Shown here: piece after piece, positions 31,801 to 40,569 of the stretch
How the letters are laid out: every line of letters starts with the position of its first letter
Numbering within the stretch: position 1 is the stretch's first letter
Assembly: GCA_039715185.1 (NCBI GenBank)
Contig: JBDLIA010000024.1
Location: forward strand, 1 to 40,569
Source of the DNA: Gemmatimonadota bacterium
GTDB lineage: Bacteria > Gemmatimonadota > Gemmatimonadetes > Longimicrobiales > RSA9
Direction: 5' to 3'
DNA: 40,569 nucleotides
The notes under the pieces: model-generated
Seen by the model: only the letters and a program-made list of their open reading frames with translations
What the model was told of the DNA's origin: nothing
Database searches by the model: none
Made by a program: the position numbers and the translations under genes

Positions 31801-31957
31801 CCATTGAAGCTGTCCTCGATGCCGCCGCCGCGCCACGCCCCCAGGCGGCGGTTCGCCGAAGCCCAGCGACCACTCGCCGAGGCCCCGTTGTCGCACTCAG
31901 GCGCGCGGGCGGGTGTTGGAGGGAGGCATTTCACACATCCGCAGGGGAGTCGCACAT

Positions 31958-33511
31958 ATGAGGACGAAGCATTCTGCGCTCATCGCGCTGCTCGGGACCT
32001 TGGTTCTAGCCGTCGCCGCGTGCGGCGGCCCTCCGGGCGCCGACGCCGCGCAGCATTCCGACGGGGACGCGCTCGGCAGCTACCAGCGCGCCCGGGCGGC
32101 GCTCGGCCACGTGGTCGAGGCGCTGGGCGGCGAGGCCCGGCTGCGCGGCCTGACGTCGGTGGCCTACGCGACCGAAGGCACCATTTTCGGCCGCGGCCAG
32201 AGCGCGTCGCCCACCAGCGAGTACGAGGCGCAGCCTCACGAAGCGCGCTTCGTCTACGATGTGGCGGGGGACCGGACCTTCACCGAATGGGAGACCTGGT
32301 TCAGGGGCGGCCTGCACCAGCACTTCCGCAGGGTGTTCGACGCGGACAAGGGCTGGGCGCACGACCTGGCGCGAAACGGCCTGAAGCCGGTGTCCGCGCT
32401 CGACGTGAGCCTGCTGAAGGTCGTTCCCGCCTTCTACCCGGCGCGGCTCCAGCCGGCGCTGCTGGCGCGCGCCGCGCTCGGCTCGGCGTCGTCGCTGCGC
32501 TGGGCCGGAGAGGGCGATGGACCGCCGCGCATCGGATTCACGGACGCGGACGGGTTCGCCACCACGCTGGTCCTCGACCCCGCGACCTGGCTGCCGACGG
32601 CCGCGGAGCGAGTGGGTAGCGACCCCGTGCGCGGGGACGTTCAGAACGAGGTGCGTTACGGCGACTATCGCGCGGTGGATGGCCTCATGGCACCCCATAC
32701 GGTGGAGGTCCTCGGAGCCGGTGAGGTGCTCGAGTCGTGGACCGTGTCGGAGGTCTCCTTCGACGCCGAATTGGACGGCGCCGCGTTCGACCCTCCCGCC
32801 GATCTCGAGCTGCACCAGCCCCTCCAGTGGTGGGTGCCACACCGGCTGGCCGACGGCGTATGGTGGCTGAGGATCTGGTCCAGTGGCAACGCCAGCTACA
32901 ACATGCTGATCGTGGAATTCGACGACCACCTGGCGATCGTCGAGGCGGCGCTCTCCGACCTGCTCTATCCGGCGATCGCGCCCGTTCTGGCTTCGCTCGC
33001 CCCCGGGAAGCCGGTCCGCTGGGTGGTTCCGACGCACTATCACGCCGACCACACCAATGGCATTCGCGCCTACATCGCGAACGGCGCCACCGCGGTCGTC
33101 GCCCCCCAGATGGCCGACTACGTGCGCGCGCTCGCCCAGGCGCAGCACACGCTGCAGCCCAACCCGATCGCCGACGTGGACGTGGAGGAGCGCCTGAGGG
33201 TCTTCGAGAAGCGCAAGACGCTCACGGACGGCTCGAGGACGATGGAGCTGTACCAGGTGGGGCCGGGGCCGCACGTCGACGAGATGGTCATCGTCCACCT
33301 TCCCGAGGAGGGCATCCTGTTCACGAGCGACCTGTTCACCGTCCCGGACGTGGGCGACTACCGAGCGCCGTCTCCCACCCTGCGGGACTTCGCCCGTGTG
33401 CTAGGTGAGTTGGACCTGAACGTCACGACGATTGTGCCGGGCCACGGCCGCCCCGGGACGATGGACGACCTGCGCGATGCGCTGGCGGGCGCGGAGGCAG
33501 CCGTGGACTAG
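31958..33511 (+). CDS. MBL-fold lipoprotein (secreted metallo-hydrolase)
   Basis: A 517-residue protein from ATG 31958 (GGGGAG about 10 nt upstream). The signal peptide ends in the lipobox VAAC (CGGPPG after cleavage), so it is probably anchored in the outer membrane or inner membrane outer leaflet. The first half (about 40-290) is a beta-rich domain resembling outer-membrane lipoprotein-sorting-type proteins. The second half carries a metallo-beta-lactamase fold with THYHADHTNGIRAYI, DEMVIVHLPEEGILFTSDLF and VTTIVPGHGRPG, which provide the zinc ligands. Similar combined proteins occur in several phyla; the substrate is unknown. It is divergent from the histidine kinase, 157 nt apart. Confidence 0.87.
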   Translation: MRTKHSALIALLGTLVLAVAACGGPPGADAAQHSDGDALGSYQRARAALGHVVEALGGEARLRGLTSVAYATEGTIFGRGQSASPTSEYEAQPHEARFVYDVAGDRTFTEWETWFRGGLHQHFRRVFDADKGWAHDLARNGLKPVSALDVSLLKVVPAFYPARLQPALLARAALGSASSLRWAGEGDGPPRIGFTDADGFATTLVLDPATWLPTAAERVGSDPVRGDVQNEVRYGDYRAVDGLMAPHTVEVLGAGEVLESWTVSEVSFDAELDGAAFDPPADLELHQPLQWWVPHRLADGVWWLRIWSSGNASYNMLIVEFDDHLAIVEAALSDLLYPAIAPVLASLAPGKPVRWVVPTHYHADHTNGIRAYIANGATAVVAPQMADYVRALAQAQHTLQPNPIADVDVEERLRVFEKRKTLTDGSRTMELYQVGPGPHVDEMVIVHLPEEGILFTSDLFTVPDVGDYRAPSPTLRDFARVLGELDLNVTTIVPGHGRPGTMDDLRDALAGAEAAVD

Positions 33512-33603
33512 CGCCGGACGCCCACCCACCGGCGGCTGGCGACGCGAGGGACCGCGTGTAGGTTGCGGGGTTCGCCCGAGCGTTGACCAGCCACCGGTAT
33601 CAC

Positions 33604-36492
33604 ATGTCGCCCCGCTTACTCCGCGGACTGCTTCCGCTCGTCCTCCTCGCCCCCGTCACCGTCGCGGCCCAGGACGCCGCGGCCGTGCCCACGCCGGTCG
33701 AGTTCTTCGGCCACGAGCTCGGGGCCGACTACCAACTCGTCGATTACGAGGGCCTGAGCCGGTACTGGGAGGCGCTCGCGGGCGCCTCGGAGCGTCTGGT
33801 CCTGGACACCATAGGCGCCACCCAGTTGGGGCGGCCACAGCTCATGGCCATAGTCACCGCCCCGGCCAACCACTTGCGCCTCAATGACATCCGCCAGATC
33901 GCCTCGAGCATGGCCTCCGGCCGGCATGTGGAAAACTCCACCGATGCGTCGAATCTGGCGCAACGGGGGCGCGCAGTGGTGTGGATCGACGGTGGACTAC
34001 ACGCGACCGAGACCCTCGGTGCTCAACAGTTAATTGAAACGGTATTCCAATTCGCTTCACGCACCGACGAGGAGACGATGCGGATCCTCGACGAGGTTGT
34101 GATCCTGTTCGTGCACGCGAACCCGGACGGCCACCAGCTCGTCGCCGACTGGTACATGCGGCGCGACGACGAGGAGGAGCGGTCGCTGTCCGACCTGCCG
34201 GTCCTGTACCAGCACTACGCCGGACACGACAACAATCGCGATTTCTACATGGCCAACCTGGCCGAAACGCGAAACATGAATCGGGTGATGTATCGGGAGT
34301 GGTACCCCCAGGTCGTCTACAACCACCACCAGAGGGGCCCGCGCGGGACCGTGATGTACGCGCCGCCGTTCCGGGGCCCGGCCAACTACCACCTGGATCC
34401 GATGGTGCTGCTGGGGATCGACCAGCTCGGATCCGCCATGCACCTGCGTTTTCTGGCCGAGCGCAAGCCGGGGACCGTGATGCGCTCGGCGGCGGGCTAC
34501 TCCACCTGGTGGAACGGCGGGCTACGCACCGCGCCGTACTACCACAACATGATCGGCCTCCTCACCGAGACCATCGGCGAGCCCGGCCCCATCGACATCC
34601 CGTACGCGTGGAACCGCTACCTCCAGACCAACGACACGCCGCTGCCCATCGAGCCGCAGACGTGGCACATGCGGCAATCGGTCGACTACTCGGTGACCGC
34701 CAACTACGCGGTGCTGGACTACGCCGCGCGCAATCGCGAGCACCTGCTCTACAACATCTGGCGCATGGGCAGGAACGCGGTCGAGGCCGGCGCGACGGAC
34801 ACCTGGACCGCGTACCCGCACCGGTGGCAGGCGGCCAGGGCGGCCTCCTCCGGCGGCGACGACGAGGAGGCGAGCGACCGGGACACCTTCGACTCGTTCT
34901 TCCGGCACCCCGACCTGCGCGACCCCCGCGCCTACGTGATCCCCGCCGATCAGGGCGACTTCCTGACGGCGACCAGGTTCGTGAACGCGCTGATACGCAC
35001 CGGCGTCGCGGTCCATCGGGCGACGGCGCCTTTCGAGCTGCCCGGGTCCTCCATCGGCGCGCCCGCGATCCCTCCGGGCGGAGCCATGCCGTGGGAGGAA
35101 GACGCCCCGGATCCGGTGGCCGACGCCGGTGACGACGGCGACGGCGCTCCCGGCGGCAACAACGGCCCCCAAGACGCACCAGTGGACGCAAGCTACCCGG
35201 CCGGCAGCTACGTGGTCTTCACCGGTCAGGCCTTTCGCGCGCAGGTGCTGGACATGTTCGAGCCGCAGGATCACCCCGACGACATCCCGTTCGAGGGGGC
35301 GCCCCCCGTCGCCCCGTACGACAACGCCGGCTGGACGCTGGCGTACCAGATGGGAGTGCGTTTCGACCGGGTCCTGGAGGGCCTCCCGGACGCGCTGCCT
35401 CTGGAGGAGCTGCCCGACGAGGTTCGTCCCGAGGGCGTCGCCGGGAGTTGTCCGTGCCTGCCATCTGGCGAGGTGCACGCCGAAGGGGGAAGGGCGGGCT
35501 GGCTGCTCGAGCGCTCGTCCAACGACGCCTTCGCGGCGGTCTACGACCTGCTGGCGGACGGCGTCCGGATTCGCGGCGTGACGTCCGGCGAGGACGGCTT
35601 CGCGGCGGGCGCCTTCTGGATCGACGCCTTCGACGGCGACGACGGGCGTCTGGGGGAGCTGGCCTCCGCGCTGGGCGTCTCGTTCGCGGGACTCGCGGCC
35701 GCGCCGGGCCCGCTTTCGGCCCCGCTCGAGCGACCGCGTATCGCCCTGCTCGATCGCTACGGCGGCTCGATGGAGTCCGGCTGGACTCGCTTTCTTCTGG
35801 ACGAGTTCGGGATCGAGCACGACGTTCTGTTCGGCCCGGACGTCGATGGGGGAGCGCTGGATTCCGCGGACGTCCTGATCGTGCCGCCGGGGCTGATCCG
35901 CGAGGAGGATCCCGACGACGGCGATTTCGACCTGCCCGATCCCGACGACGTGCCCGAGGAGTACCACGACCGACTCGGGCCGATCAGCGTGGAAACGACG
36001 GTCACGCGCATCCTCGATTTCGTGCGCGCCGGCGGAACCGTCGTCGCCGTCGGCAGCTCGGCAGAGCGACTGGCGGAGCACGCGGCGCTGCCGCTGTCCA
36101 GCCACCTGGTTACGGTGGGCGATGACGGCCAGGAACGGAGCCTGCGCAGAAGCGAGTTCTACGTACCGGGCTCGGTCGTGTGGGTGCGCCTGGCCGCCGA
36201 GCACCCGCTCGCCCACGGTCTGCCCGAGCGCATAAGCGCGCTCTTCCGGCGCAGCCCGGTGTGGCGCGTCGGGCCCGAAGCGCGCGCCGCGGGCATACGC
36301 GAGGTGGGCTGGTTCGACACCGGCGCGCCGCTGCGCAGCGGCTGGGCGTGGCGGCAGCAAAGGCTGCGCGGCGGCGCCGCGATCCTGGACGCCCAGCTCG
36401 GAGACGGCCGCATGGTGCTGTTCGGCCCCGAGGTGACGTTCCGTGGACAGTCGCACCAGGCGTTCAGGATGCTGTTGGCGGCGTTGTACTGA
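33604..36492 (+). CDS. Secreted M14-family zinc carboxypeptidase with C-terminal amidotransferase-like domain
   Basis: A 962-residue protein. ATG 33604 directly precedes a signal peptide (PRLLRGLLPLVLLAPVTVAAQ); a TTG at 33583 is the alternative. The peptidase domain begins about residue 40 and shows the zinc ligands H133 and E136 in WIDGGLHATETLG, VHANPDGHQL, GHDNNRDFYM and VVYNHHQRGPRGT. HNMIGLLTETIGEP may hold the catalytic glutamate. An acidic, Gly/Asp-rich linker (about 495-525) leads to a C-terminal half with IALLDRYGGSMESGWTRFLLDEFGI, DVLIVPPG and ILDFVRAGGTVVAVG, a class I glutamine amidotransferase-like fold. This architecture is common in secreted M14 peptidases of Gemmatimonadota/Bacteroidetes. 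It heads the next two genes (25 nt to the serine hydrolase). Confidence 0.9.
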   Translation: MSPRLLRGLLPLVLLAPVTVAAQDAAAVPTPVEFFGHELGADYQLVDYEGLSRYWEALAGASERLVLDTIGATQLGRPQLMAIVTAPANHLRLNDIRQIASSMASGRHVENSTDASNLAQRGRAVVWIDGGLHATETLGAQQLIETVFQFASRTDEETMRILDEVVILFVHANPDGHQLVADWYMRRDDEEERSLSDLPVLYQHYAGHDNNRDFYMANLAETRNMNRVMYREWYPQVVYNHHQRGPRGTVMYAPPFRGPANYHLDPMVLLGIDQLGSAMHLRFLAERKPGTVMRSAAGYSTWWNGGLRTAPYYHNMIGLLTETIGEPGPIDIPYAWNRYLQTNDTPLPIEPQTWHMRQSVDYSVTANYAVLDYAARNREHLLYNIWRMGRNAVEAGATDTWTAYPHRWQAARAASSGGDDEEASDRDTFDSFFRHPDLRDPRAYVIPADQGDFLTATRFVNALIRTGVAVHRATAPFELPGSSIGAPAIPPGGAMPWEEDAPDPVADAGDDGDGAPGGNNGPQDAPVDASYPAGSYVVFTGQAFRAQVLDMFEPQDHPDDIPFEGAPPVAPYDNAGWTLAYQMGVRFDRVLEGLPDALPLEELPDEVRPEGVAGSCPCLPSGEVHAEGGRAGWLLERSSNDAFAAVYDLLADGVRIRGVTSGEDGFAAGAFWIDAFDGDDGRLGELASALGVSFAGLAAAPGPLSAPLERPRIALLDRYGGSMESGWTRFLLDEFGIEHDVLFGPDVDGGALDSADVLIVPPGLIREEDPDDGDFDLPDPDDVPEEYHDRLGPISVETTVTRILDFVRAGGTVVAVGSSAERLAEHAALPLSSHLVTVGDDGQERSLRRSEFYVPGSVVWVRLAAEHPLAHGLPERISALFRRSPVWRVGPEARAAGIREVGWFDTGAPLRSGWAWRQQRLRGGAAILDAQLGDGRMVLFGPEVTFRGQSHQAFRMLLAALY

Positions 36493-36517
36493 GCCTTCAT
36501 TCCCCTCGAGAGGCACC

Positions 36518-37759
36518 ATGACAAGGATTCCGCCGCGGCCGTCGTTGGGCGTCGCGTTCGCGCTCGCCCTCACCGCCGGCCCCCTCGCCGCCCAGTACGT
36601 ACCGGGTCCCGGCGACGACTGGGAGCGCAGGACGCCCGAGCAGCTGGGCCTGGACCCGGCGGGCGTGCAGGCCGCGGTCGATTACGCGCTGGCGCACGAG
36701 TCGCCGGTGCCCCGCGACCAGGAGCAGTCGCAGGCGGCGAGCTTCGGCCGCGAGCCGTTCGGCCACGGCGTCGGCCCGTTCAGGGTGCGCGGGGGGCCCG
36801 CCGGCGTGATCGTCAAGGACGGCTACATCGTGGCAGAGTGGGGCGACGTCTGGCGCGTCGACATGACCCACAGCGTCTCCAAGTCGTTCCTGTCGACCGT
36901 GGTCGGGCTGGCCTGGCAGGACGGCATGATCGCGCTGGACGAGCCCGTCCTGCGCTACATGGCGCCGGTGGACGTGCCCGCGGGAGACGGCGAGCCCGGC
37001 GTCGACCGCGTGGCCTTCGGTGAGCCGGACCCGGCGACCATGTTCGAGTCCGAGCACAACCGGCGCGTCACGTGGGACGACATGCTGCGGCAGTCTTCGG
37101 ACTGGGAGGGGACGCTGTGGGGCAAGCCCGACTGGGCCGACCGCCCGGACCGGGACGCCTCCACCTGGCTGACCCGCGAGCGCGCCGAACCCGGCACCGT
37201 CTTCGAGTACAACGACACGCGCGTGAACGCGCTCGCGCTGGCGGCCACCAACGTGTGGCGTCGGGCGCTGCCGAAGGTGCTGAAGGAACGGGTGATGGAC
37301 CCCATCGGCGCCTCCCCCGCGTGGCGCTGGCACGGCTACGAGAATTCCTGGATCACGCTGGACGGCGAGAAGGTCCAGGTCGTTAGCGGCGGCGGCCACT
37401 GGGGCGGCGGCATGTTCATCAGCGCGCGCGACCAGGCGCGTTTCGGGCTGTTCACGCTGCGTCGCGGCCGCTGGGGCGAGCGCCAACTGCTGGCCGAGGA
37501 GTGGTTCGACATGGCCGCCACCCCCGGTCCGGCGAACGCCTCCTACGGCTTCATGAACTACTTCCTGAATCGGCCCGGCGAGGAGGGCCAGCGCCGCTAC
37601 CCGAGCGCCCCGGAGGCCTCCATCGCCCACCTGGGCAACGGCACGAATCTCGTCTACGTGGACCCCGACAACGACCTGGTCGTCGTGGCGCGCTGGATCC
37701 CGCCGCGGGACATCGACGGGCTGCTGGCGCTCGTGGTGGGGGCGATAGAGAGCCGATGA
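36518..37759 (+). CDS. Secreted serine hydrolase (class C beta-lactamase fold)
   Basis: A 413-residue protein from ATG 36518, with GAGAGG 6 nt upstream and a signal peptide (about 1-26) ending LAAQ. The nucleophile and general base are S119-V-S-K122 in MTHSVSKSFLS; the second motif is FEYNDTRVNAL (Y-N-D) and GHWGGGMFIS corresponds to the third. It differs from the hydrolase at 795-2465 in lacking the duplicated tail and in a longer insert after the nucleophile. It follows the M14 peptidase and overlaps the Rieske-TPP gene by 4 nt, so the three are likely cotranscribed. Substrate unknown; peptide, ester or amide hydrolysis is possible. Confidence 0.9.
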   Translation: MTRIPPRPSLGVAFALALTAGPLAAQYVPGPGDDWERRTPEQLGLDPAGVQAAVDYALAHESPVPRDQEQSQAASFGREPFGHGVGPFRVRGGPAGVIVKDGYIVAEWGDVWRVDMTHSVSKSFLSTVVGLAWQDGMIALDEPVLRYMAPVDVPAGDGEPGVDRVAFGEPDPATMFESEHNRRVTWDDMLRQSSDWEGTLWGKPDWADRPDRDASTWLTRERAEPGTVFEYNDTRVNALALAATNVWRRALPKVLKERVMDPIGASPAWRWHGYENSWITLDGEKVQVVSGGGHWGGGMFISARDQARFGLFTLRRGRWGERQLLAEEWFDMAATPGPANASYGFMNYFLNRPGEEGQRRYPSAPEASIAHLGNGTNLVYVDPDNDLVVVARWIPPRDIDGLLALVVGAIESR

Positions 37760-39720
37760 GCGCGTTGGTCGTGTGGGAAAAGGCTCTGGACCTGGACGAG
37801 CTTGCCGAGGGGCGAGTCAAGCCGGTCACGTGCCATCGCGCGACCGTGTGCATGACGCATTTCGAGGGGCAGTACGCCGCGCTCGACAACCGCTGTCCCC
37901 ACCAGGGCGGCCCGTTGGGCGAAGGCTCGATCGAGAACGGTTGCCTGCGCTGTCCGTGGCACGGCTGGGACTTCGACCCCATCACCGGCATAGCCCCGGG
38001 CGGCTTCGACGACGGCGTGCCGACCTACCCGGTCGAGGTGCGCGACGACGGCGTGTACGTGGGCTTCGAGCGGGAGGACGAGCGCGTCCGGACCGTCTCG
38101 GATCTCATGGCCGAGACCATGGTCAACTGGGGCATCCGGCACGTCTGGGGCATGGTCGGGCACTCCAACCTGGGCCTCGCCGACGCCATCCGGATCCAGG
38201 AGGAGAAGGGCGCGCTGGCCTACTACGGCATCCGCCACGAGGGCGCCGCGTCGTTCGCGGCGTCCGCCTACGGCAAGCTCACGGGGCGCCCGGCGGCGTG
38301 CCTGGGCATCGCGGGTCCCGGAGCCACCAACCTGCTCACCGGGCTGTGGGACGCCAACGTGGACCGCTCGCCGGTGCTCGCGCTGACGGGCCAGGTGGAC
38401 ACGCAGGTGCTGGGGCCGGGCGCGTTCCAGGAGGTGGACCTGGTGGCGGCGTTCGGCAAGGTGGCGCAGTGGAGCCAGACGGTCCTGCACACGAGCAAGC
38501 ACGCCGAGCTGGTCAACCTGGCCTGCAAGAGCGCCGTCCTGAACCGCGGCGTCAGCCACCTGATCTTCCCCGACGAGGTGCAGAACCTGGCCGAGCCGGA
38601 AGGAGACAAGCCGGGCGGGCCGGAGGGCAGGGTGGCGGAACGGACCATCGCGCCGCCGGCCGACGCGCTGGAGGCGGCCATCGCCATGCTGCGGACGGCG
38701 AAGCGGCCGGCGATCATCGTGGGGCACGGCGCGCGCTTCCGCATGGACGGCGTCGTCGCGCTGGCGGAGGCGCTGCGCTGCCCGGTGATCACGACGTTCA
38801 AGGGCAAGGGCCAGATCAGCGACCACCACCCGCTGGGTTGCGGCGTGCTGGGGCGGAGCGGCACCCCCATCGCGAGCTGGTTCATGAACGAGGCCGACGC
38901 GCTGCTGGTGCTGGGCGCGAGCTTCTCCAACCACACCGGCATCACGCCCAAGAAGCCCACCATCCAGGTCGACTACGACGCCATGATCCTGGGCAAGTTC
39001 CACGCTGTGGACGTGCCCGTCTGGGGCGAAATCGGTGTCACGGTGGCGGCCCTGCGCGCGGCCCTGGCGGATGGCGCCGGCTCGGTCGATCACACCGGCG
39101 AGGTGGCCGAGCGCTGGCGGATCTGGCGCGAGGAGAAGGAACGTCGCTCGCACGAACGTCGGGGCGGCGGGCTGGACTCGGCGTCGCTGTTCGCGGCGCT
39201 GACGCGGGTCGTGCCCGGCGACGCGATCATGCCTGTGGACGTGGGCAACAACACCTACTCGTTCGGGCGCTACTTCGAGTGCGACCGGCAGACCGTGCTG
39301 ATGTCGGGCTACCTGGGGTCGATCGGCTTCGCGCTGCCCGCGGCGCTGGGCGCCTGGGCCGCCACGCAGGAGGCGGACACGCCGTTCGCCGGCCGCAAGG
39401 TCGTGTCGATCTCCGGCGACGGGGGCTTCGGCCAGTACATGGGCGAGCTCACCACCGCGGTGAAGTACGGCATGGACGTCACGCACGTCCTGCTGAACAA
39501 CGCCGAGCTGGGCAAGATCTCCAAGGAGCAGCGCGCGGGGAACTGGGACGTCTGGCAGACGTCGCTGCACAACCCGAACTTCGCCGAGTACGCCGAGCTG
39601 TGCGGCGCCCTCGGTATGCGCGTCACGGAGACCGACCAGCTCGACACGGCGCTCGAGCGGGCGATCGCCCACGAGGGTACCGCCCTCGTGGAGGTGATGA
39701 CCGACCCGCTGCTGGTCTAG
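37756..39720 (+). CDS. Rieske [2Fe-2S]-thiamine pyrophosphate enzyme fusion
   Basis: A 654-residue cytoplasmic protein made of two domains. Residues 1-105 are a Rieske ferredoxin-type domain with C47-P-H49 and C66-P-W-H69 as cluster ligands, and the GCLRCPWHGWDFDPITG block. From about 112 the protein is a full thiamine diphosphate enzyme of the pyruvate oxidase/acetolactate synthase type: E162 in IRHEGAASFAASAYG activates the cofactor; IAGPGATNLLTGL and a central domain (GHGARFRMDGVVALAEAL) follow; the cofactor-binding motif GDGGFGQYMGELTTAV (554 onward) is followed by LLNNAELG. The usual long flavin-contact segments are not obvious. It overlaps the serine hydrolase gene by 4 nt. Pyruvate or another 2-oxo acid is a likely substrate, with the Rieske centre accepting electrons (inference). 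Confidence 0.9.
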   Translation: MSALVVWEKALDLDELAEGRVKPVTCHRATVCMTHFEGQYAALDNRCPHQGGPLGEGSIENGCLRCPWHGWDFDPITGIAPGGFDDGVPTYPVEVRDDGVYVGFEREDERVRTVSDLMAETMVNWGIRHVWGMVGHSNLGLADAIRIQEEKGALAYYGIRHEGAASFAASAYGKLTGRPAACLGIAGPGATNLLTGLWDANVDRSPVLALTGQVDTQVLGPGAFQEVDLVAAFGKVAQWSQTVLHTSKHAELVNLACKSAVLNRGVSHLIFPDEVQNLAEPEGDKPGGPEGRVAERTIAPPADALEAAIAMLRTAKRPAIIVGHGARFRMDGVVALAEALRCPVITTFKGKGQISDHHPLGCGVLGRSGTPIASWFMNEADALLVLGASFSNHTGITPKKPTIQVDYDAMILGKFHAVDVPVWGEIGVTVAALRAALADGAGSVDHTGEVAERWRIWREEKERRSHERRGGGLDSASLFAALTRVVPGDAIMPVDVGNNTYSFGRYFECDRQTVLMSGYLGSIGFALPAALGAWAATQEADTPFAGRKVVSISGDGGFGQYMGELTTAVKYGMDVTHVLLNNAELGKISKEQRAGNWDVWQTSLHNPNFAEYAELCGALGMRVTETDQLDTALERAIAHEGTALVEVMTDPLLV

Positions 39721-39748
39721 GCGCCGCGCGAACCGCGACGCGGCCCCG

Positions 39749-40198
39749 CTAGGCCGACGCCTTGCGCCCGGCGAGACGCGCGCCGAACACCGCGCCGATC
39801 ACGCCGATCACCGGGTTTAGCCAAGCGACCCAGCGGGGCTGGGCCACCGAGCCCATCGCCTCGAACATGCTCACGTCCTCGGGGCGCGGGCCGAGCGCGA
39901 GCCCTGCCTCGGGCAGCGCCGACAGGACGCCCAGAACCACGATCAGGGCGATGAGGATGTAGAGGGCGTTCTGATTCGGGGCCATCCTGGCGCACGACCA
40001 CCCACCCGCCACGGCCGCGACGAGGCCGAGCACGATGGACGCCGCGATCCATGCTCCCGACACGTCCCAGCTGCCGGGCTCGAAGGCGCCGTCCGGCCCC
40101 AGGATCTGCCACACGATCGTAAACGCCACGAACACGACCACTACCATCACCAAGTAGCCGAATACCGCCGCCACGATGTTCTTCAGGGTTGGGTTCAT
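39749..40198 (-). CDS. Small four-helix membrane protein
   Basis: A 149-residue membrane protein from ATG 40198, with AGGAGG 6 nt upstream. Four hydrophobic segments are visible, near residues 8-33, 48-69, 77-95 and 124-143, and the N-terminus is MNPTLKNIVAAVFGYLVM. It may be related to uncharacterised integral membrane proteins of about 150 residues. No functional motif is seen. The gene converges with the Rieske-TPP gene (28 nt apart) and is divergent to gyrA. Confidence 0.75.
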   Translation of the reverse strand: MNPTLKNIVAAVFGYLVMVVVVFVAFTIVWQILGPDGAFEPGSWDVSGAWIAASIVLGLVAAVAGGWSCARMAPNQNALYILIALIVVLGVLSALPEAGLALGPRPEDVSMFEAMGSVAQPRWVAWLNPVIGVIGAVFGARLAGRKASA

Positions 40199-40392
40199 CG
40201 TCGCCTCCTCCTGGTGGGTCCTACCGATCCTTCAAAGTTAGCCCCGCCGGCCCCGGCTACGCACACCCCGCTTGCCTCCACCGCTCCAATCTCCGAACAA
40301 TAAGATAGCGGCCCGGCCTCCCCGGCCGAGTCGCGCCGCGCCGTAGCTACCCCCGCCCGAAGGCGACGAAGAGTGGAGGAGGATCGGGTCCG

Positions 40393-40569
40393 ATGGTGAT
40401 GCCCCAGAAAAGGGAACGTGTGGTCTCCCGCATGATCGAAGACGAGATGCGGGAGTCGTTCATCGACTACTCGATGAGCGTGATCGTGCAGCGGGCGCTG
40501 CCCGACGTGCGGGACGGGTTGAAGCCGGTGCACCGGCGCATCCTGTACGCGATGAGTGAGTTGGGACTG
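40393..40569 (+). CDS. gyrA: DNA gyrase subunit A, N-terminal part (runs off window)
   Basis: The first 59 codons of a type IIA topoisomerase A subunit, open to the end of the window. [20 protein letters not shown] and [17 protein letters not shown] are the strongly conserved N-terminal blocks of GyrA/ParC; the sequence favours GyrA, though ParC cannot be fully excluded with this length. ATG 40393 is preceded by GGAGGAGG about 11 nt upstream; ATG 40399 is a near alternative. GyrA cuts and rejoins DNA through a tyrosine that lies beyond the window. The 194-nt spacer upstream is divergent and AT-richer around 40295-40305 (AACAATAAGATA), a possible promoter region. Confidence 0.93.
   Translation, partial: MVMPQKRERVVSRMIEDEMRESFIDYSMSVIVQRALPDVRDGLKPVHRRILYAMSELGL

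Overview
The window is a GC-rich (clearly above 60%) stretch of bacterial chromosome from a Gram-negative organism: there are several predicted outer-membrane barrels, lipoproteins and proteins with cleavable signal peptides. The mix of secreted serine hydrolases, a DUF5916/CBM9-like barrel, an M14 peptidase with a long C-terminal region, a LytTR two-component pair and SPL-type radical SAM protein is what I would expect from Gemmatimonadota or a close relative. That placement is inference; there is no rRNA here. Coding density is high and no gene-free stretch exceeds about 250 bases. I found no tRNA, rRNA, CRISPR array, transposase gene or prophage.

Layout. 1-3.5 kb (minus strand): the start of an ECF sigma factor gene running off the left edge, a small membrane protein, a secreted serine hydrolase with a duplicated C-terminal domain, and a probable lipoprotein. 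The small-membrane-protein/sigma pair and the hydrolase each carry the same 39-nt promoter-like element. 3.6-9.6 kb: signal peptidase I overlapping a PhzF-family gene, an outer-membrane protein, Lon protease with an acidic insertion, and another small barrel. 9.7-15 kb: secreted amidohydrolase with an extra N-terminal domain, an orphan BlaI-type repressor, a possible three-way-junction RNA, and a large DUF5916 protein. 15-19.6 kb: SURF1, an M20 peptidase, a PA0069-type radical SAM protein interrupted by an intein, and a DUF3052 protein.

20.6-26.2 kb is a tetrapyrrole block: hemE-hemH (plus strand, translationally coupled) converge with a FAD protoporphyrinogen oxidase gene that lies 1 nt downstream of thyX. 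ThyX carries a second intein, with an HNH rather than a LAGLIDADG endonuclease. Both inteins sit inside the catalytic signature of their host, so splicing is required for a functional enzyme. 26.3-31.8 kb (minus): a PDZ protein, probable anti-sigma factor and ECF sigma factor in one operon, a Tat-exported PqqB-like metallo-hydrolase, and a LytTR response regulator with its histidine kinase. 31.9-39.7 kb (plus): an MBL-fold lipoprotein, then an M14 peptidase, a serine hydrolase and a Rieske-TPP fusion enzyme, the last two overlapping by 4 nt. 39.7-40.6 kb: a small membrane protein and, divergently, the start of gyrA.

Non-coding signals worth attention are two copies of a MITE-like palindromic element (5252-5324 and 26243-26326), flanked by CTAG and each supplying or abutting a neighbour's TAG stop codon; the shared 39-nt promoter-like element; and four genes without a Shine-Dalgarno sequence (blaI-like, SURF1, hemE, thyX) that each have a -35/-10 pair with 17-nt spacing ending 8-11 nt before the start codon, which suggests leaderless transcription.
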